NCBI RefSeq assembly: GCF_000255295.1
Contig: NC_017030.1
Location: 2,108,001-2,172,000, forward strand
DNA: 64,000 bases
Direction of reading: 5' to 3'
From: Corallococcus coralloides DSM 2259
Lineage (GTDB): Bacteria > Myxococcota > Myxococcia > Myxococcales > Myxococcaceae
The notes beneath the pieces are model-generated. The model ran no database searches. It was not told where the DNA came from and worked only from the letters and a program-made list of their open reading frames with translations. The position numbers and the translations under genes are program-made. Below, piece after piece: positions 24,502 through 34,203 of this stretch. Positions within the stretch are counted from its first letter, which is position 1; each line of letters starts with the position of its first letter.

Positions 24502-25926
24502 TCACGCCTTGAACGTCATCAGCGGCCGCAGCCGGGCCACCTCCCGGACGATGTCGGCGTCCACCTGGGAGGCCACCACCGGACCAATGGGCTTGTAGGC
24601 GGCGGGGGCCTCCTCGATGCGGCGCTCGGCCCGCATCGCGATGCAGTCCACCCCCGTCAGCCCCAGGTCCTCCTCCCGGTGCTTCGCGCCGCCCCGTGAC
24701 ATGGAGAAGCGCGAGTGGGCCCGCCCCGCCCCATGCGAGGCCGACGCCAGGGCCTTCGCGTTGCCCAGGCCCCGCATCAGGTAGGACGTGGCGCCCATGG
24801 AGCCGGGGATGATGACCGGCTGGTCCTCCTCGGCCGGGCAGGCCCCCTTGCGCGCCAGCCAGCCGCCTTCCCACGGCAGGGTGATGTTGTGGGGCACGTC
24901 GTAGACGAGCGGCGCCTCCACGTCCCCGAACAGCTCCCGCAACGTCTGCCGCACCAGCTCCGCGAGCAGCAGCCGGTTGAGGAAGGCGTAGTTGGCGGCC
25001 GTGGCCTCCGCCTTCAGGTACTCACGCACCTTCGCCGGGTCCGCGAGCGGGAAGATGCCGCTCGCCGGGTGCGGAGCCCCCGAGGGCCACGCGGCGCGCG
25101 CCCGCTCCTGCCAGGTGCGCCCCACGTGCTTGCCCATGTCCCGCGAGCCGGAGTGCACCATGAACGCGAGCTGCCCCTCCCGCACGCCCCAGGCCCACGC
25201 CCGCGCCCGGTCCACCACGGCCTCCACCCGCTGCACCTCCACGAAGTGGTTGCCACCACCAATGGTGGCCAGTCCGGGGTCGCGCACCACGCCCTCCCGC
25301 CGCAGCCCGGTGGGCGCCCACGCCGGGTCCCCCTCCAGCGCCCCGCCCAGATGGACGCGGCCGGACTCGCGGTGAAGCTGGCCCAGGTCCACCCGGGCCG
25401 CCATGCCCAGGGGCTGGTCTTCCGTCTCCAGGAGCCAGCCGGGCAGGCCGTCCCGCAGCAGCGCCTCCAGGGCGCGCGAGCCCTGGGCCACGTCCCGCGT
25501 GCCGAAGAAGTAGTGCCCCTTCATCCGCTCGACGAAGGCGTCGCGGCGGGCGAGGAAGGCGTCCACGGGGATGTCCGCGACGTGCAGGCGCATGCCGCAG
25601 TTGATGTCCGTGCCCACGGCGCCGGGGACCACCAGGCCCTCCGTGTGGACCACCGACCCGATGGCCACCCCGGAGTCACCCGGGTGGAAGTCCGGCGTCG
25701 CGCGCACCTGCTTCACGCGGCCTCCGTCGGGGTGATGGAGCGCGGCGAGCGCCGCGAGCTGCTGGAGCGCCTTGCCCTCCACCGGCAGGTCCGGGGGAAG
25801 GAGGACTTCGGCGGGGGGCGCATGGGGATCCGCCTGGAGGCGGACCGTGTAGACACGACCGTCGTAGGCAACGTCGAGCCCCTCGCGGGCAAGTGCCCGC
25901 AGGAGCCGGTTCAGTTTCGGCTGCAT
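24502..25926 (-). CDS. rtcB: RtcB RNA-splicing ligase
   Basis: A 474-residue ligase that joins 2',3'-cyclic phosphate (3'-phosphate) and 5'-hydroxyl RNA ends with GTP and Mn2+. Signature elements are D-I-N-C-G-M-R (metal-binding Cys), G-G-G-N-H-F-V-E, H-S-G-S-R, G-S-M-G-A-T-S-Y and S-H398-G-A-G-R, where the His forms the guanylate intermediate. The frame is open 60 codons further upstream, but the ATG at 25926 fits the family start. No RtcA, archease or RtcR regulator is next to it. It diverges from the 26140 gene and is followed by a hairpin. Confidence 0.93.
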   Translation of the reverse strand: MQPKLNRLLRALAREGLDVAYDGRVYTVRLQADPHAPPAEVLLPPDLPVEGKALQQLAALAALHHPDGGRVKQVRATPDFHPGDSGVAIGSVVHTEGLVVPGAVGTDINCGMRLHVADIPVDAFLARRDAFVERMKGHYFFGTRDVAQGSRALEALLRDGLPGWLLETEDQPLGMAARVDLGQLHRESGRVHLGGALEGDPAWAPTGLRREGVVRDPGLATIGGGNHFVEVQRVEAVVDRARAWAWGVREGQLAFMVHSGSRDMGKHVGRTWQERARAAWPSGAPHPASGIFPLADPAKVREYLKAEATAANYAFLNRLLLAELVRQTLRELFGDVEAPLVYDVPHNITLPWEGGWLARKGACPAEEDQPVIIPGSMGATSYLMRGLGNAKALASASHGAGRAHSRFSMSRGGAKHREEDLGLTGVDCIAMRAERRIEEAPAAYKPIGPVVASQVDADIVREVARLRPLMTFKA

Positions 25927-26139
25927 GACCTTCTCGGAATCTGACCCGGGCGGATTCGAGGCCCGGGGGACGTGAGCGATGGATTCGAGACCTCGGGTCA
26001 GCAGCCGCGGTCGGGACGCCGGAGCGTCCGCGACCCCCTGGACGATCCAACACACCGCACCTGACGGACTCGCGAAAATGCCCGCTCCAGTCGAGGATGG
26101 GGCCATGGACGTGTCGAAGCAGGGGAACGGAGCGGTGTC

Positions 26140-26571
26140 ATGACGGTGGCGGTCCTACGGGCCCAGGCCCCGGAGTTCGATGTGGCGTCCGTCCTGGACC
26201 GCTTCCCGGAGTGCCACCCGGATGCCGTCTGGCTCCAGGGGGAGCAGCACCTGCGCCAGGGGAGGCACTCGACCTCTGGCTTCAACCTCACCCTGGTGGA
26301 GGACGGCGAGGGCACGCTGCACGGCCCCGTCGCCGCCGCCCGCCGGCAGCTGGAGGTGCTGGCCCCCCTGCTCGCGGAGCTGCGCCAGCAGGCCGTGCCC
26401 TGCATCGTGGACTTCGGGCTGTTCGTCGGCACCGCGCGGCACTTCACCAGCTCCATCCACTTCCCGCCGGACGACGTCCGGTGGTTCGCGGACCAGGGAA
26501 TCGCGCTGGCCGTCTCCGCCTACCCGACCGCCGAGGAGGAGTCGGAGGACTCCTCGGGCAACCTCCAATGA
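26140..26571 (+). CDS. small hypothetical protein, possibly DUF4279-like
   Basis: A 143-residue acidic cytoplasmic protein with no signal peptide. The order of elements (a line on resistance of the two halves, then F-G-L-F-V-G-T and S-S-I-H-F-P-P-D-D-V-R-W-F-A) recalls DUF4279 proteins, which are often seen as immunity-like or unknown proteins; this is a weak match. It is coupled to the MarR gene by an ATGA overlap at 26568-26571, so it belongs in that operon. Confidence 0.6.
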   Translation: MTVAVLRAQAPEFDVASVLDRFPECHPDAVWLQGEQHLRQGRHSTSGFNLTLVEDGEGTLHGPVAAARRQLEVLAPLLAELRQQAVPCIVDFGLFVGTARHFTSSIHFPPDDVRWFADQGIALAVSAYPTAEEESEDSSGNLQ

Positions 26572-27026
26572 GCGCGAAGTCCTCTCCCCGCTGGGACCCG
26601 GAAGCCGTACCGACCTTCTGGATCAACCATGCGTCCCGGCTGCTGATGCGCCACTTCGAGCAGCGGCTGCGGCCGCTCGAGTTCGGGATGGCCTACCTGC
26701 CGGTGGTCATCGCGCTGGAGGAGCATGGGCCCCTCCTCCAGAAGCAGCTCGCGGAGTACGCCCACGTCGAGCAGCCCACCATGGCCGCGCTCCTCACGCG
26801 CATGGAGCGCGACGGGCTCATCGCGCGTCATCCCCACCCGGACGACAAGCGCGCCAGTCAAATCTCGCTCTCGGCCAAGGCCCGGGAGCGCCTGCCGCGA
26901 GCGAAGGAACAGCTGGAGGACGTCGCGGAGCAGGCGACCGCGGGCTTCAGCGAAAAAGAGCGCGCCACGTTCATGTCGCTCCTGCGCCGCGTGGTGGCCA
27001 ACCTGGAGCCGGCGTCCGGGGATTGA
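26568..27026 (+). CDS. MarR-family transcriptional regulator
   Basis: A 152-residue winged-helix regulator. The DNA-binding part reads Q-L-A-E-Y-A-H-V-E-Q-P-T-M-A-A-L-L-T-R-M-E-R-D-G-L-I with the wing residues D-D-K-R-A in the expected place. MarR proteins usually repress efflux or detoxification genes and release DNA on binding small phenolic ligands. The start overlaps the stop of the preceding gene by 4 bp. Its target could be that operon or a distant locus. Confidence 0.9.
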   Translation: MSAKSSPRWDPEAVPTFWINHASRLLMRHFEQRLRPLEFGMAYLPVVIALEEHGPLLQKQLAEYAHVEQPTMAALLTRMERDGLIARHPHPDDKRASQISLSAKARERLPRAKEQLEDVAEQATAGFSEKERATFMSLLRRVVANLEPASGD

Positions 27027-27095
27027 GCCCTCCATTCGCGGAACGTCAGAGAGGTCTTGTAGTGTGCGCGACCCTCCGGAGGATTCCCTTCCGGC

Positions 27096-28970
27096 ATGAC
27101 ACAAGGTCGAGGCCTCTTGAACCGCTCCTCCTTCCTGATGCGCGCGCTGCGCACCGGCACTTTCTGTCTCGTGGGCGCCAGCTCGCTCATGACCGCCTGT
27201 GACTCCAACGATGATCCCCCCGTCGACCCGACTCCGGTGGACCGGTCGCCGCGAAAGCTGACCGTGCTGCAGACCAGCGACCTGCACACCAACATCTTCC
27301 CGTGGGACTACTTCACCGGGAAGGCGGACGCGAAGCGCGGCCTCTCCAAGGTGGCCACGCTCATCAAGCAGGAGCGCGCGAAGAACCCGGACTGCACGCT
27401 GCTCGTGGACACGGGTGACACCATCCAGGGCTCGCCGCTCGGCACCTACTACGCCCAGGTGGACAACGCGTCCAAGCACCCCATGGCCACCGCCATGAAC
27501 GAGCTGGGCTACGCCGCCATGGCCATGGGCAACCACGAGTTCAACTACGGCCAGGACGTCCTCAATAAGTTCAAGGGCGAGGCGAACTTCCCACTCCTGG
27601 GCGCCAACGTGCGCAAGAGCTCGGACGGCTCCGAGGCCTTCACCCCGTACGTGATGACCACGGTGTGCGACGTGAAGGTCGGCATCCTCGGGCTGGTGAC
27701 GCCGGGCGTGGCGACGTGGGAGCGCAAGGACAACATCACCGGGCTGCGCTTCGATGAACCGCTGGAGACCGCGAAGACGTACGTGCCGCTGATGAAGGCG
27801 GCTGGCGCGGACGTGGTGCTGGTGGCCATCCACGGCGGCCCGGACAAGCAGCCGACGGGCAGCGCGACCAGCCCCGAGTCGTGGCTCGCGGACTACGCGG
27901 ACGCCACGAAGTGGACCGACCGCGGCAACCTCACCGCTGAGAACCAGGCCGTGCAGATTGCCCAGCAGGTGGCGGACGTGGACGTGCTCCTCACCGGCCA
28001 CACCCACCAGCCCATCCCGAAGATGCTGCTGAAGCAGCAGGATGGCCGCGAGGTCCTCCTCACGCAGCCCAACCGTTGGGGCAGCCACCTGGCCCACGTG
28101 GAGCTCAACGTCACCTGGAACGGGGAGCGCTGGGGCGTGGACGCGCACGACTCGCAGCTCCACGCGGTGGACGAGACGGTGGATGAGGATGCCAACGTCA
28201 AGCAGCTCACCCAGGCCGCCCACGACACCACGGTGGACTACGTGAACCAGAAGATTGGCAGCACCACCGCGCCCTTCACGGGCGGCTTCCCCGGCCGCTA
28301 CGTGGACAGCGCGCTGTCGGACCTGCTCAACATCGTGCAGGAGGAGGCCGCGAAGGAGGCCGGCTTCCCCGTGGACCTGTCCGCGACCGCCCTGTTCTCC
28401 AATGACGTCGCGCTGCCGCAGGGGGACGTCACCCTGCGGGACGCCTACAGCGTCTACATCTACGACAACACGCTGTACGTGATGGAGATCAACGGCTCCA
28501 TCCTCCGGCGCGCGCTGGAGATGAACACGCTGTACTTCAAGCAGCTGGACGCGGCGAACCTGCCCGCGAAGCCCGCGGACGCGAAGGCCACCACGCCCGT
28601 CGTCGCGGACTACAACTGGGACCTCTACTCGCACATCGAATACGGCTACGACCTGACGAAGCCCGCGGGCTCGCGGCTCACGCACCTGCGCTTCAAGGGC
28701 GAGGACGTGAAGGACGAGCAGCTCTTCCGCATCGCCGTGAACAACTACCGCGGCGGTGGCGGAGGCGGGTACAGCATGTTCAAGGAAGGCCGGTTGCTGT
28801 GGTCCTCCGCGGACGGGGTGCGTGACTACGTCGCGCGCTACATGCAGGAGCACCAGAACCTGTCGCCGGACGCGGTGAACACCTGCAACTTCACGCTCGC
28901 GCCGGACCTCTACGCGCATTACTTCCAGGCCACGCTCGGCCCGGCGAAGTGCGCGCCCGTCGTGCAGTGA
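27096..28970 (+). CDS. 5'-nucleotidase/cyclic-nucleotide phosphodiesterase lipoprotein
   Basis: A 624-residue calcineurin-type metallophosphatase of the UshA/CpdB family. The signal peptide ends in S-L-M-T-A-C, a lipobox. Metal-site motifs occur in order: T-S-D-L-H, D-T-G-D-T-I-Q-G, G-N-H-E-F-N, A-I-H-G-G and G-H-T-H-Q-P. The C-terminal half is the 5'-nucleotidase substrate-binding domain. It should dephosphorylate nucleotides in the periplasm or on the surface. It has its own downstream hairpin terminator at 28990-29032. Confidence 0.88.
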   Translation: MTQGRGLLNRSSFLMRALRTGTFCLVGASSLMTACDSNDDPPVDPTPVDRSPRKLTVLQTSDLHTNIFPWDYFTGKADAKRGLSKVATLIKQERAKNPDCTLLVDTGDTIQGSPLGTYYAQVDNASKHPMATAMNELGYAAMAMGNHEFNYGQDVLNKFKGEANFPLLGANVRKSSDGSEAFTPYVMTTVCDVKVGILGLVTPGVATWERKDNITGLRFDEPLETAKTYVPLMKAAGADVVLVAIHGGPDKQPTGSATSPESWLADYADATKWTDRGNLTAENQAVQIAQQVADVDVLLTGHTHQPIPKMLLKQQDGREVLLTQPNRWGSHLAHVELNVTWNGERWGVDAHDSQLHAVDETVDEDANVKQLTQAAHDTTVDYVNQKIGSTTAPFTGGFPGRYVDSALSDLLNIVQEEAAKEAGFPVDLSATALFSNDVALPQGDVTLRDAYSVYIYDNTLYVMEINGSILRRALEMNTLYFKQLDAANLPAKPADAKATTPVVADYNWDLYSHIEYGYDLTKPAGSRLTHLRFKGEDVKDEQLFRIAVNNYRGGGGGGYSMFKEGRLLWSSADGVRDYVARYMQEHQNLSPDAVNTCNFTLAPDLYAHYFQATLGPAKCAPVVQ

Positions 28971-28989
28971 CGTAGGCGACCCAGGGACG

Positions 28990-29032
28990 CCCGGTGGACA
29001 GCCCTCTTCCCTGGAGGGCACGTCCCACCGGG
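28990..29032 (+). terminator. nested hairpin terminator after the nucleotidase gene
   Basis: Outer arms CCCGGTGG (28990-28997) and CCACCGGG (29025-29032) enclose inner arms GCCCTC (29001-29006) and GAGGGC (29014-29019). The structure lies 19 bp after the stop and before the aspartase gene. No T-tract follows. Confidence 0.65.
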
Positions 29033-29058
29033 CCTCCCGCGTCCCTACGTTGCCCGCG

Positions 29059-30546
29059 ATGGCCGACCCACGCGCGGAAGAGACGTTCCAGAAGAGCATC
29101 CACACGCTGACGCCGGACGGCGCATCGCCCCGGACGGAGACCGACGGCCTGGGCTCCCGGCAGCTCCCGGCGGGGGCCTACTGGGGCATCAACGTCAGCC
29201 GCGCGCTGGACAACTTCGCCATCAGCGGGCGCCCCATCTCCGTCTATCCCGACCTGCTCTTCGGCTACGCCTGCGTGAAGCAGGCCGCGGCCAGGGCGAA
29301 CGCGGAGCTGGGCGTGCTGGATGCGACGCGGGCCTCGCTCATCGACCGGGCCTGCGAGGACATCAAGGCCGGCAGGCTCCATGACCAGTTCGTCGTGGAC
29401 GTCATGCAGGGCGGGGCCGGCACCTCCACGAACATGAACTTCAACGAGGTCATCGCCAACCGGGGCCTGGAGCTGGCCGGCCACCCCAAGGGCCACTACC
29501 AGCACCTGGACCCCAATGACCACGTGAACCGGAGCCAGAGCACGAACGACACCTACCCGACGGCGCTCAAGGTCGGGTTGATGCTGTCCCTCGAGCGGCT
29601 GCTGACGGAGCTGCTGCTCCTGGAGCAGGCGTTCCGCGACAAGGGGCAGGAGTTCGCGGGCATCGTGAAGATTGGACGGACACAGCTTCAGGACGCCGTG
29701 CCCATGACGCTCCAGCAGGAGTTCGAAGGCTTCGCCGTCACGCTGTCCGAGGAGCACGCGAGCCTGAGGGACGTCGCACGCCACCTGGGGGAGATCAACC
29801 TGGGGGCGACGGCGATTGGAACGGGCATCGCCGCGGACCCGCGCTTCGCGGAGGCCGCGCGGGCGCACCTGGCGGACATCACCGGGCGCCCCATCGTCAC
29901 CGCGCCGGACCTGATTGAGGCGACCACCGACGTGGGCGTCTTCATGGAGGTGTCCGGCACCCTCAAGCGCACCGCGATGAAGCTGTCGAAGATCTGCAAC
30001 GACCTGCGGCTGCTCGGCTCCGGCCCGCAGGCGGGCTTCAACGAAATCAACCTCCCGCCCATGCAGGCGGGCTCCAGCATCATGCCGGGCAAGGTGAACC
30101 CGGTCATTCCGGAGGTCGTGAACGAAGTGGCGTTCGTGGTCGCCGGGGGAGACGTGACGCTCACCATGGCCGCCGAGGCGGGGCAGCTCCAGCTCAACGC
30201 CTTCGGGCCGGTCATGGCCCACGTGCTGTTCGAAAACCTCAAGTACATGACCGCCGCCATGGCGACCCTGCGCGTGAACTGCGTGCGGGGCATCACCGCC
30301 AACAAGGAGCGGCTCGCGCGCCAGGTCGAGTCCTTCGTGGGCGTCATCACCGCCCTCATGCCGCACATCGGCTACGCGCCCGCGGCACGGCTGGCGAGGG
30401 AGGCCCTGGCCACGAACGCCAGCATCGCGGACCTGGTGGTGTCCGCCGGGCTCCTGACGCGCGAGCAGCTGGACGAGCTGCTCTCTCCGGAGCGGTTGAC
30501 CCGGGGCCATGGGGTGGAGGCCGGGGACGAAGAGGGGATGCACTAG
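29059..30546 (+). CDS. aspA: aspartate ammonia-lyase
   Basis: A 495-residue enzyme of the aspartase/fumarase superfamily. The signature G-S-S-I-M-P-G-K-V-N-P is present, as are T-S-T-N-M-N and N-D-T-Y-P-T of the active site. It converts L-aspartate to fumarate and ammonia. A TTG at 29050 is possible, but the ATG at 29059 is preferred. A DUF2254 gene follows after 25 bp in the same direction. An asparaginase gene lies 4 kb away in a separate operon, so together they could feed asparagine carbon to the TCA cycle. Confidence 0.9.
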   Translation: MADPRAEETFQKSIHTLTPDGASPRTETDGLGSRQLPAGAYWGINVSRALDNFAISGRPISVYPDLLFGYACVKQAAARANAELGVLDATRASLIDRACEDIKAGRLHDQFVVDVMQGGAGTSTNMNFNEVIANRGLELAGHPKGHYQHLDPNDHVNRSQSTNDTYPTALKVGLMLSLERLLTELLLLEQAFRDKGQEFAGIVKIGRTQLQDAVPMTLQQEFEGFAVTLSEEHASLRDVARHLGEINLGATAIGTGIAADPRFAEAARAHLADITGRPIVTAPDLIEATTDVGVFMEVSGTLKRTAMKLSKICNDLRLLGSGPQAGFNEINLPPMQAGSSIMPGKVNPVIPEVVNEVAFVVAGGDVTLTMAAEAGQLQLNAFGPVMAHVLFENLKYMTAAMATLRVNCVRGITANKERLARQVESFVGVITALMPHIGYAPAARLAREALATNASIADLVVSAGLLTREQLDELLSPERLTRGHGVEAGDEEGMH

Positions 30547-30571
30547 GAGACCCCTTCCGCGCGAGGTCCGC

Positions 30572-31915
30572 ATGTTCATCCGCCGCCTGCGCAGGTTCCT
30601 CCGCGAGCCCTACTGGCTGGTCCTGGGCGGCATCATCGCCGTGGGCGTGGTGTCGGGCATCGCGCTCGCCCGCGTGGAGACGGACACCGCCTGGGGCGTG
30701 TTCGGGCATGCGTGGCCGGGCGACCTGGACGACACCCGGGGCGCGCTGGGGACGCTGCTCGGGTTCGAAATCACCGTGCTCACCATCGTGCTGTCCCTGA
30801 ACGCGCCGGTCATCCAATCCGCCGCGAATCAGTACTCACCCCGGCTGGTTCCCATCTACCTGAAGAACGCGCCGCTGCGCCGGGCCCTGCCGTTCTTCGC
30901 CCTCTCCAGCAGCTTCATCCTCGCGGCCATCCGGGAGCTGGGCATCATCGAGGACCACGGCGTCAGGCCCCGGCCCGTGCTGTCCGTGGCCATCTTCCTG
31001 GTGCTGGTGGCGCTCTGCCTGCTCATCCTCTTCCTGGTCCGCACCTTCCGCTTCCTGCGGGTGGAGCGCGTGCTCGGGCTGGTGCAGGACCTGATTGTTG
31101 CCGCCACGGAGCGGCGCATCCAGGCCCGACTGAAGCGGCTTCCGCTGGACCCCACGGTGGCCCTGCGGCTGCCGGCGGATGCCACCTCGCTCCTGGCGGC
31201 GACGTCGGGCTACCTCGCGGACGTCGACCTCCAGGACCTCACGCGGCTCGCCCGGCACTGGGGCGTGCGGGTCCGCGTCTGCATCACCGTGGGCGAATAC
31301 ATCGACCAGACGGACGTCATCGGCTGGGTGGTGGCGGACGGAGGGGGCGCCGTGGAGGCCCACGTGCTCCACGAGCTCGCCGCCACGTTGAGCATCCAGT
31401 CGGCGCGCGAGCCCGACTGCGACCCCGCGCTGGGGCTGCGCATCCTCGTCGACGTCGCGAACCGGGCCCTGTCCTCGTCCGCGAACGACCCGTACACGGC
31501 GCGGCAGGCGCTCCATCAGATCCGCTCCGTGATGCGCCGGCTGGCGGGCCTGCCCCTGGGGGACTGGAACGTCGTGGACCCGGATGGCCGGGCGCGCGTG
31601 TCACTGGTGGCCATGCGGCTGCGCGACTACCTCTTCCTCGCCGTGGATGGCCCGCTCCATTACGCGGGGGGCGACCCGGAGGTGCTGGAGGAGGTGCTCC
31701 AGATTGCCCTCACCGTGGGCCTGCTCGCGCGCGACGCGCAGGACCGCGCCGCGGCACACGCGCTGCTCGCACGCGTGCTCGCGGACGTCCAGGGCTCCAC
31801 GGAGAAGGACCGCTTCCACCGCCTGCTCGCCCAGGCGGAGCGCGTCCAGGCCTCCTTCCAGGGCGAGCGCCGGACCCGCGTCGAACGGGGACGCGCGGAC
31901 TGGCTGCCGGACTGA
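30572..31915 (+). CDS. DUF2254 predicted membrane protein
   Basis: A 447-residue protein with four or so membrane helices in the first 170 residues, including L-G-F-E-I-T-V-L-T-I-V-L-S, and a long soluble C-terminal half. The pattern A-N-Q-Y-S-P-R-L-V near residue 90 is typical of DUF2254. Function is unknown. A GAGG site lies before the ATG at 30572. It is convergent with the leucyl aminopeptidase gene, with only 12 bp between stops. Confidence 0.82.
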   Translation: MFIRRLRRFLREPYWLVLGGIIAVGVVSGIALARVETDTAWGVFGHAWPGDLDDTRGALGTLLGFEITVLTIVLSLNAPVIQSAANQYSPRLVPIYLKNAPLRRALPFFALSSSFILAAIRELGIIEDHGVRPRPVLSVAIFLVLVALCLLILFLVRTFRFLRVERVLGLVQDLIVAATERRIQARLKRLPLDPTVALRLPADATSLLAATSGYLADVDLQDLTRLARHWGVRVRVCITVGEYIDQTDVIGWVVADGGGAVEAHVLHELAATLSIQSAREPDCDPALGLRILVDVANRALSSSANDPYTARQALHQIRSVMRRLAGLPLGDWNVVDPDGRARVSLVAMRLRDYLFLAVDGPLHYAGGDPEVLEEVLQIALTVGLLARDAQDRAAAHALLARVLADVQGSTEKDRFHRLLAQAERVQASFQGERRTRVERGRADWLPD

Positions 31916-31927
31916 ATGCTCCGGCTT

Positions 31928-33484
31928 TCAGTGGCGGGTTTCGCGGGTGGGTTGGAAGCCCATGACGAAGTCGATGAGCAGGCGCGTGCCGTAGCCCGTC
32001 GCGCCCTTGCTGCGCCACGCGTTGTCGCGCTCGGCCCGCGCGGTGCCCGCCATGTCGATGTGCGCCCAGGGCAGCCCGGCCACGAACTCCTCCAGGAAGA
32101 GGCCCGCGGTGATGGCTCCGGCGTTGTCGCCGCCCACGTTCTTCATGTCCGCCACCTCCGACTCCAGCTCCTGCCGCAGGCGCCGGTCCAGCGGGAGCTG
32201 CCACACGGTGTCTCCGGTGCGCTCCCCCGACGCCTTCACCTGCTCCACCAGGGATTGGTCGTTGCCCATGACCCCCGCGCTCAGCACGCCCAGCGCGCGC
32301 TGACACGCCCCGGTGAGCGTGGCGATGTCCACGATGGCGTCGGGCTTCGGCGACTGCTCGGTGGCCAGGACGAGCGCGTCCGACATCACCAGGCGGCCCT
32401 CCGCGTCGGTGTTGATGACCTCCACCGTCTTGCCGCCGCGCACCGTCAGCACGTCTCCCAGCTTCATGGCGGTGCCGGAGGGCATGTTGTCGGTGCACAT
32501 CAGGTACGCCGTCACCTCCGTCCTGCAGCCCAGGGACTTCAGCGTCGTCATGGCCGCGAGGATGGCGCCCGCGCCGGACATGTCGCCCTTCATGGTGGCG
32601 TGGACCAGGTCGTTGGGCTTCAGGCCCAGGCCGCCCGAGTCGAACATGATGCCCTTGCCGACCAGCGAGATGCGGCCCAGGGGCTGGACGGCTTCGCCCC
32701 GGCTGCCCCGGGGCGTGTACGTCAGCTTGATCATCCGCGGCGGCTCCGCGCTGCCGGCGTTGACGCCCAGCAGGCCTCCACAGCCGAGCCGGGCCAGGGC
32801 CTCGCCGTCGAAGATCTCGACCTCCAGGCCGCAGCGTTTGGCCAGGGACTCGGCCACCTCCGCCAGCCGTGCGGCGGTCAGCAGGGTGGCGGGGGAGTTG
32901 GCGAGGTCGCGCGCGAACGCCGTGGCGCGGGAGTGGATGCCTCCGCGCACCATGCCCTGCTCAACCTCCTCGGTGTTCCCCGAACCCGGGACGAGCGTGA
33001 GGTTTTCGAGCGGCGGCTCCTGCTCCGAATGCCGCTTGTAGGGCCGGTAGCGGTAGCGGGCGAGCAGGACGCCTTCGGTCAGGGCCTGCGCGGCGAGGTC
33101 CACCGGGACGCTCCCGGTGTCCGGGACCTGGAGCGCCACGCGCTTCTGCTGGCCCACGGTCCGCGCGAACGCGGCGGCGGCATCGCGCAGCTTGCCTGCA
33201 TCCAGCTGTGCCCTAGCCCCCAGGCCGACGGCGACCAGCGGCGGGCCCTCCTTGCGGGGGATGAGGAGCGTCTGACCGGCCTTGCCCTCGAAGCCCGCCG
33301 CCTTCAGGACCGCGCGGTCGAGTCCGGGGGCCTTCACCTCTTCGTCCGCTCCCACGAACGTGCCGACGCAACCGACGTCGGTGGGGACGGTGGCCGCTAC
33401 GGCGAGCTTCGTCTCCTCCGGGGATTCGATGGAGGGAGCGGGGTGGAACTCGGCCTGCGCGCGTGAATGAAACGAGGTCAACAT
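31928..33484 (-). CDS. pepA: leucyl aminopeptidase (family M17)
   Basis: A 518-residue cytosolic aminopeptidase. The C-terminal catalytic domain has V-G-K-G-I-M-F-D-S-G-G with the catalytic Lys and metal Asp, M-K-G-D-M-S-G-A-G, and the M17 signature N-T-D-A-E-G-R-L. The N-terminal domain is typical for the family. It removes N-terminal residues from peptides using two zinc or manganese ions. AGGAGG precedes the ATG at 33484, ruling out an upstream start. It diverges from the basic protein gene at 33628. Confidence 0.95.
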   Translation of the reverse strand: MLTSFHSRAQAEFHPAPSIESPEETKLAVAATVPTDVGCVGTFVGADEEVKAPGLDRAVLKAAGFEGKAGQTLLIPRKEGPPLVAVGLGARAQLDAGKLRDAAAAFARTVGQQKRVALQVPDTGSVPVDLAAQALTEGVLLARYRYRPYKRHSEQEPPLENLTLVPGSGNTEEVEQGMVRGGIHSRATAFARDLANSPATLLTAARLAEVAESLAKRCGLEVEIFDGEALARLGCGGLLGVNAGSAEPPRMIKLTYTPRGSRGEAVQPLGRISLVGKGIMFDSGGLGLKPNDLVHATMKGDMSGAGAILAAMTTLKSLGCRTEVTAYLMCTDNMPSGTAMKLGDVLTVRGGKTVEVINTDAEGRLVMSDALVLATEQSPKPDAIVDIATLTGACQRALGVLSAGVMGNDQSLVEQVKASGERTGDTVWQLPLDRRLRQELESEVADMKNVGGDNAGAITAGLFLEEFVAGLPWAHIDMAGTARAERDNAWRSKGATGYGTRLLIDFVMGFQPTRETRH

Positions 33485-33627
33485 GGAAGCCTCCTGATGG
33501 AGGAACTGGGCACGGCGCCAGGAGGGTGCAACATCCAGAAGGTCACTCGCCCCTGCCTCCGGGAGCGGTTTGCCGGCGGATGGAAGGTGTGGATGTTCCG
33601 CCACGCAATCCCATGAGGGGGAAGTCC

Positions 33628-34191
33628 ATGCGCACACTGCCGTCGAAGCGGATGTCACTGCTCACCGAGCGCGAAGCCCAGCTCGTCCTGTCCAGCGCCC
33701 CACGCAACCTGACCGAGCTTTCGCCACGAGAGCTGCGCGGCCGCATCCTGCGAGCGCGCCGCCTGATGGAGAAGTACCAGGACGAAGCGCAGCGGCAGCG
33801 CAGGGAGGCGCTCCGCAAGGAGGTGCCGTCCCGCTCCCGCCGCGCCGAGGGCAACCGCAACACCCTCCGCAAGGCCGAGTACTTTGCCCTCACCCTGGAG
33901 CGCTTCGAGAGGCGGCTCGCCGTGCTCGAGCGCAAGGAGCAGATTCGCACCCGCGCCGCGAACCGTCCGAGCGGCACCCGGCGGACGACACGCGCGGCCA
34001 CGGGAGGACGCAAGCCCGCGCGCCGGACGCGCGCCGCCGGCCGCACCGCGAAGGCCCCTGAATCGAAGCAGGCGTCCCGCAAGAAGCGGGGCGGGGCCCT
34101 GAAGCAGGAGCGCTTTCCCGCCCTCAAGCGTCAGGCCCATGCCTCGACCCGGGGCCGCCGGACCCAGAGCCGGCGCGACTCGCGGCGCTGA
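33628..34191 (+). CDS. small basic histone-H1-like protein
   Basis: A 187-residue, very Arg/Lys-rich protein. The first roughly 120 residues are predicted helical with a coiled-coil feel (R-R-L-M-E-K-Y-Q-D-E-A-Q-R-Q-R-R). The last 65 or so are disordered and rich in R, K, A, T and P (K-P-A-R-R-T-R-A-A), like histone H1 tails. It probably binds DNA or RNA; this is inference from composition. Start choice: the ATG at 33628 follows GGGGGAAG; an ATG at 33613 is also possible. It meets the asparaginase gene with 12 bp between stops. Confidence 0.75.
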   Translation: MRTLPSKRMSLLTEREAQLVLSSAPRNLTELSPRELRGRILRARRLMEKYQDEAQRQRREALRKEVPSRSRRAEGNRNTLRKAEYFALTLERFERRLAVLERKEQIRTRAANRPSGTRRTTRAATGGRKPARRTRAAGRTAKAPESKQASRKKRGGALKQERFPALKRQAHASTRGRRTQSRRDSRR

Positions 34192-34203
34192 GCGTAGAGC
34201 CCC

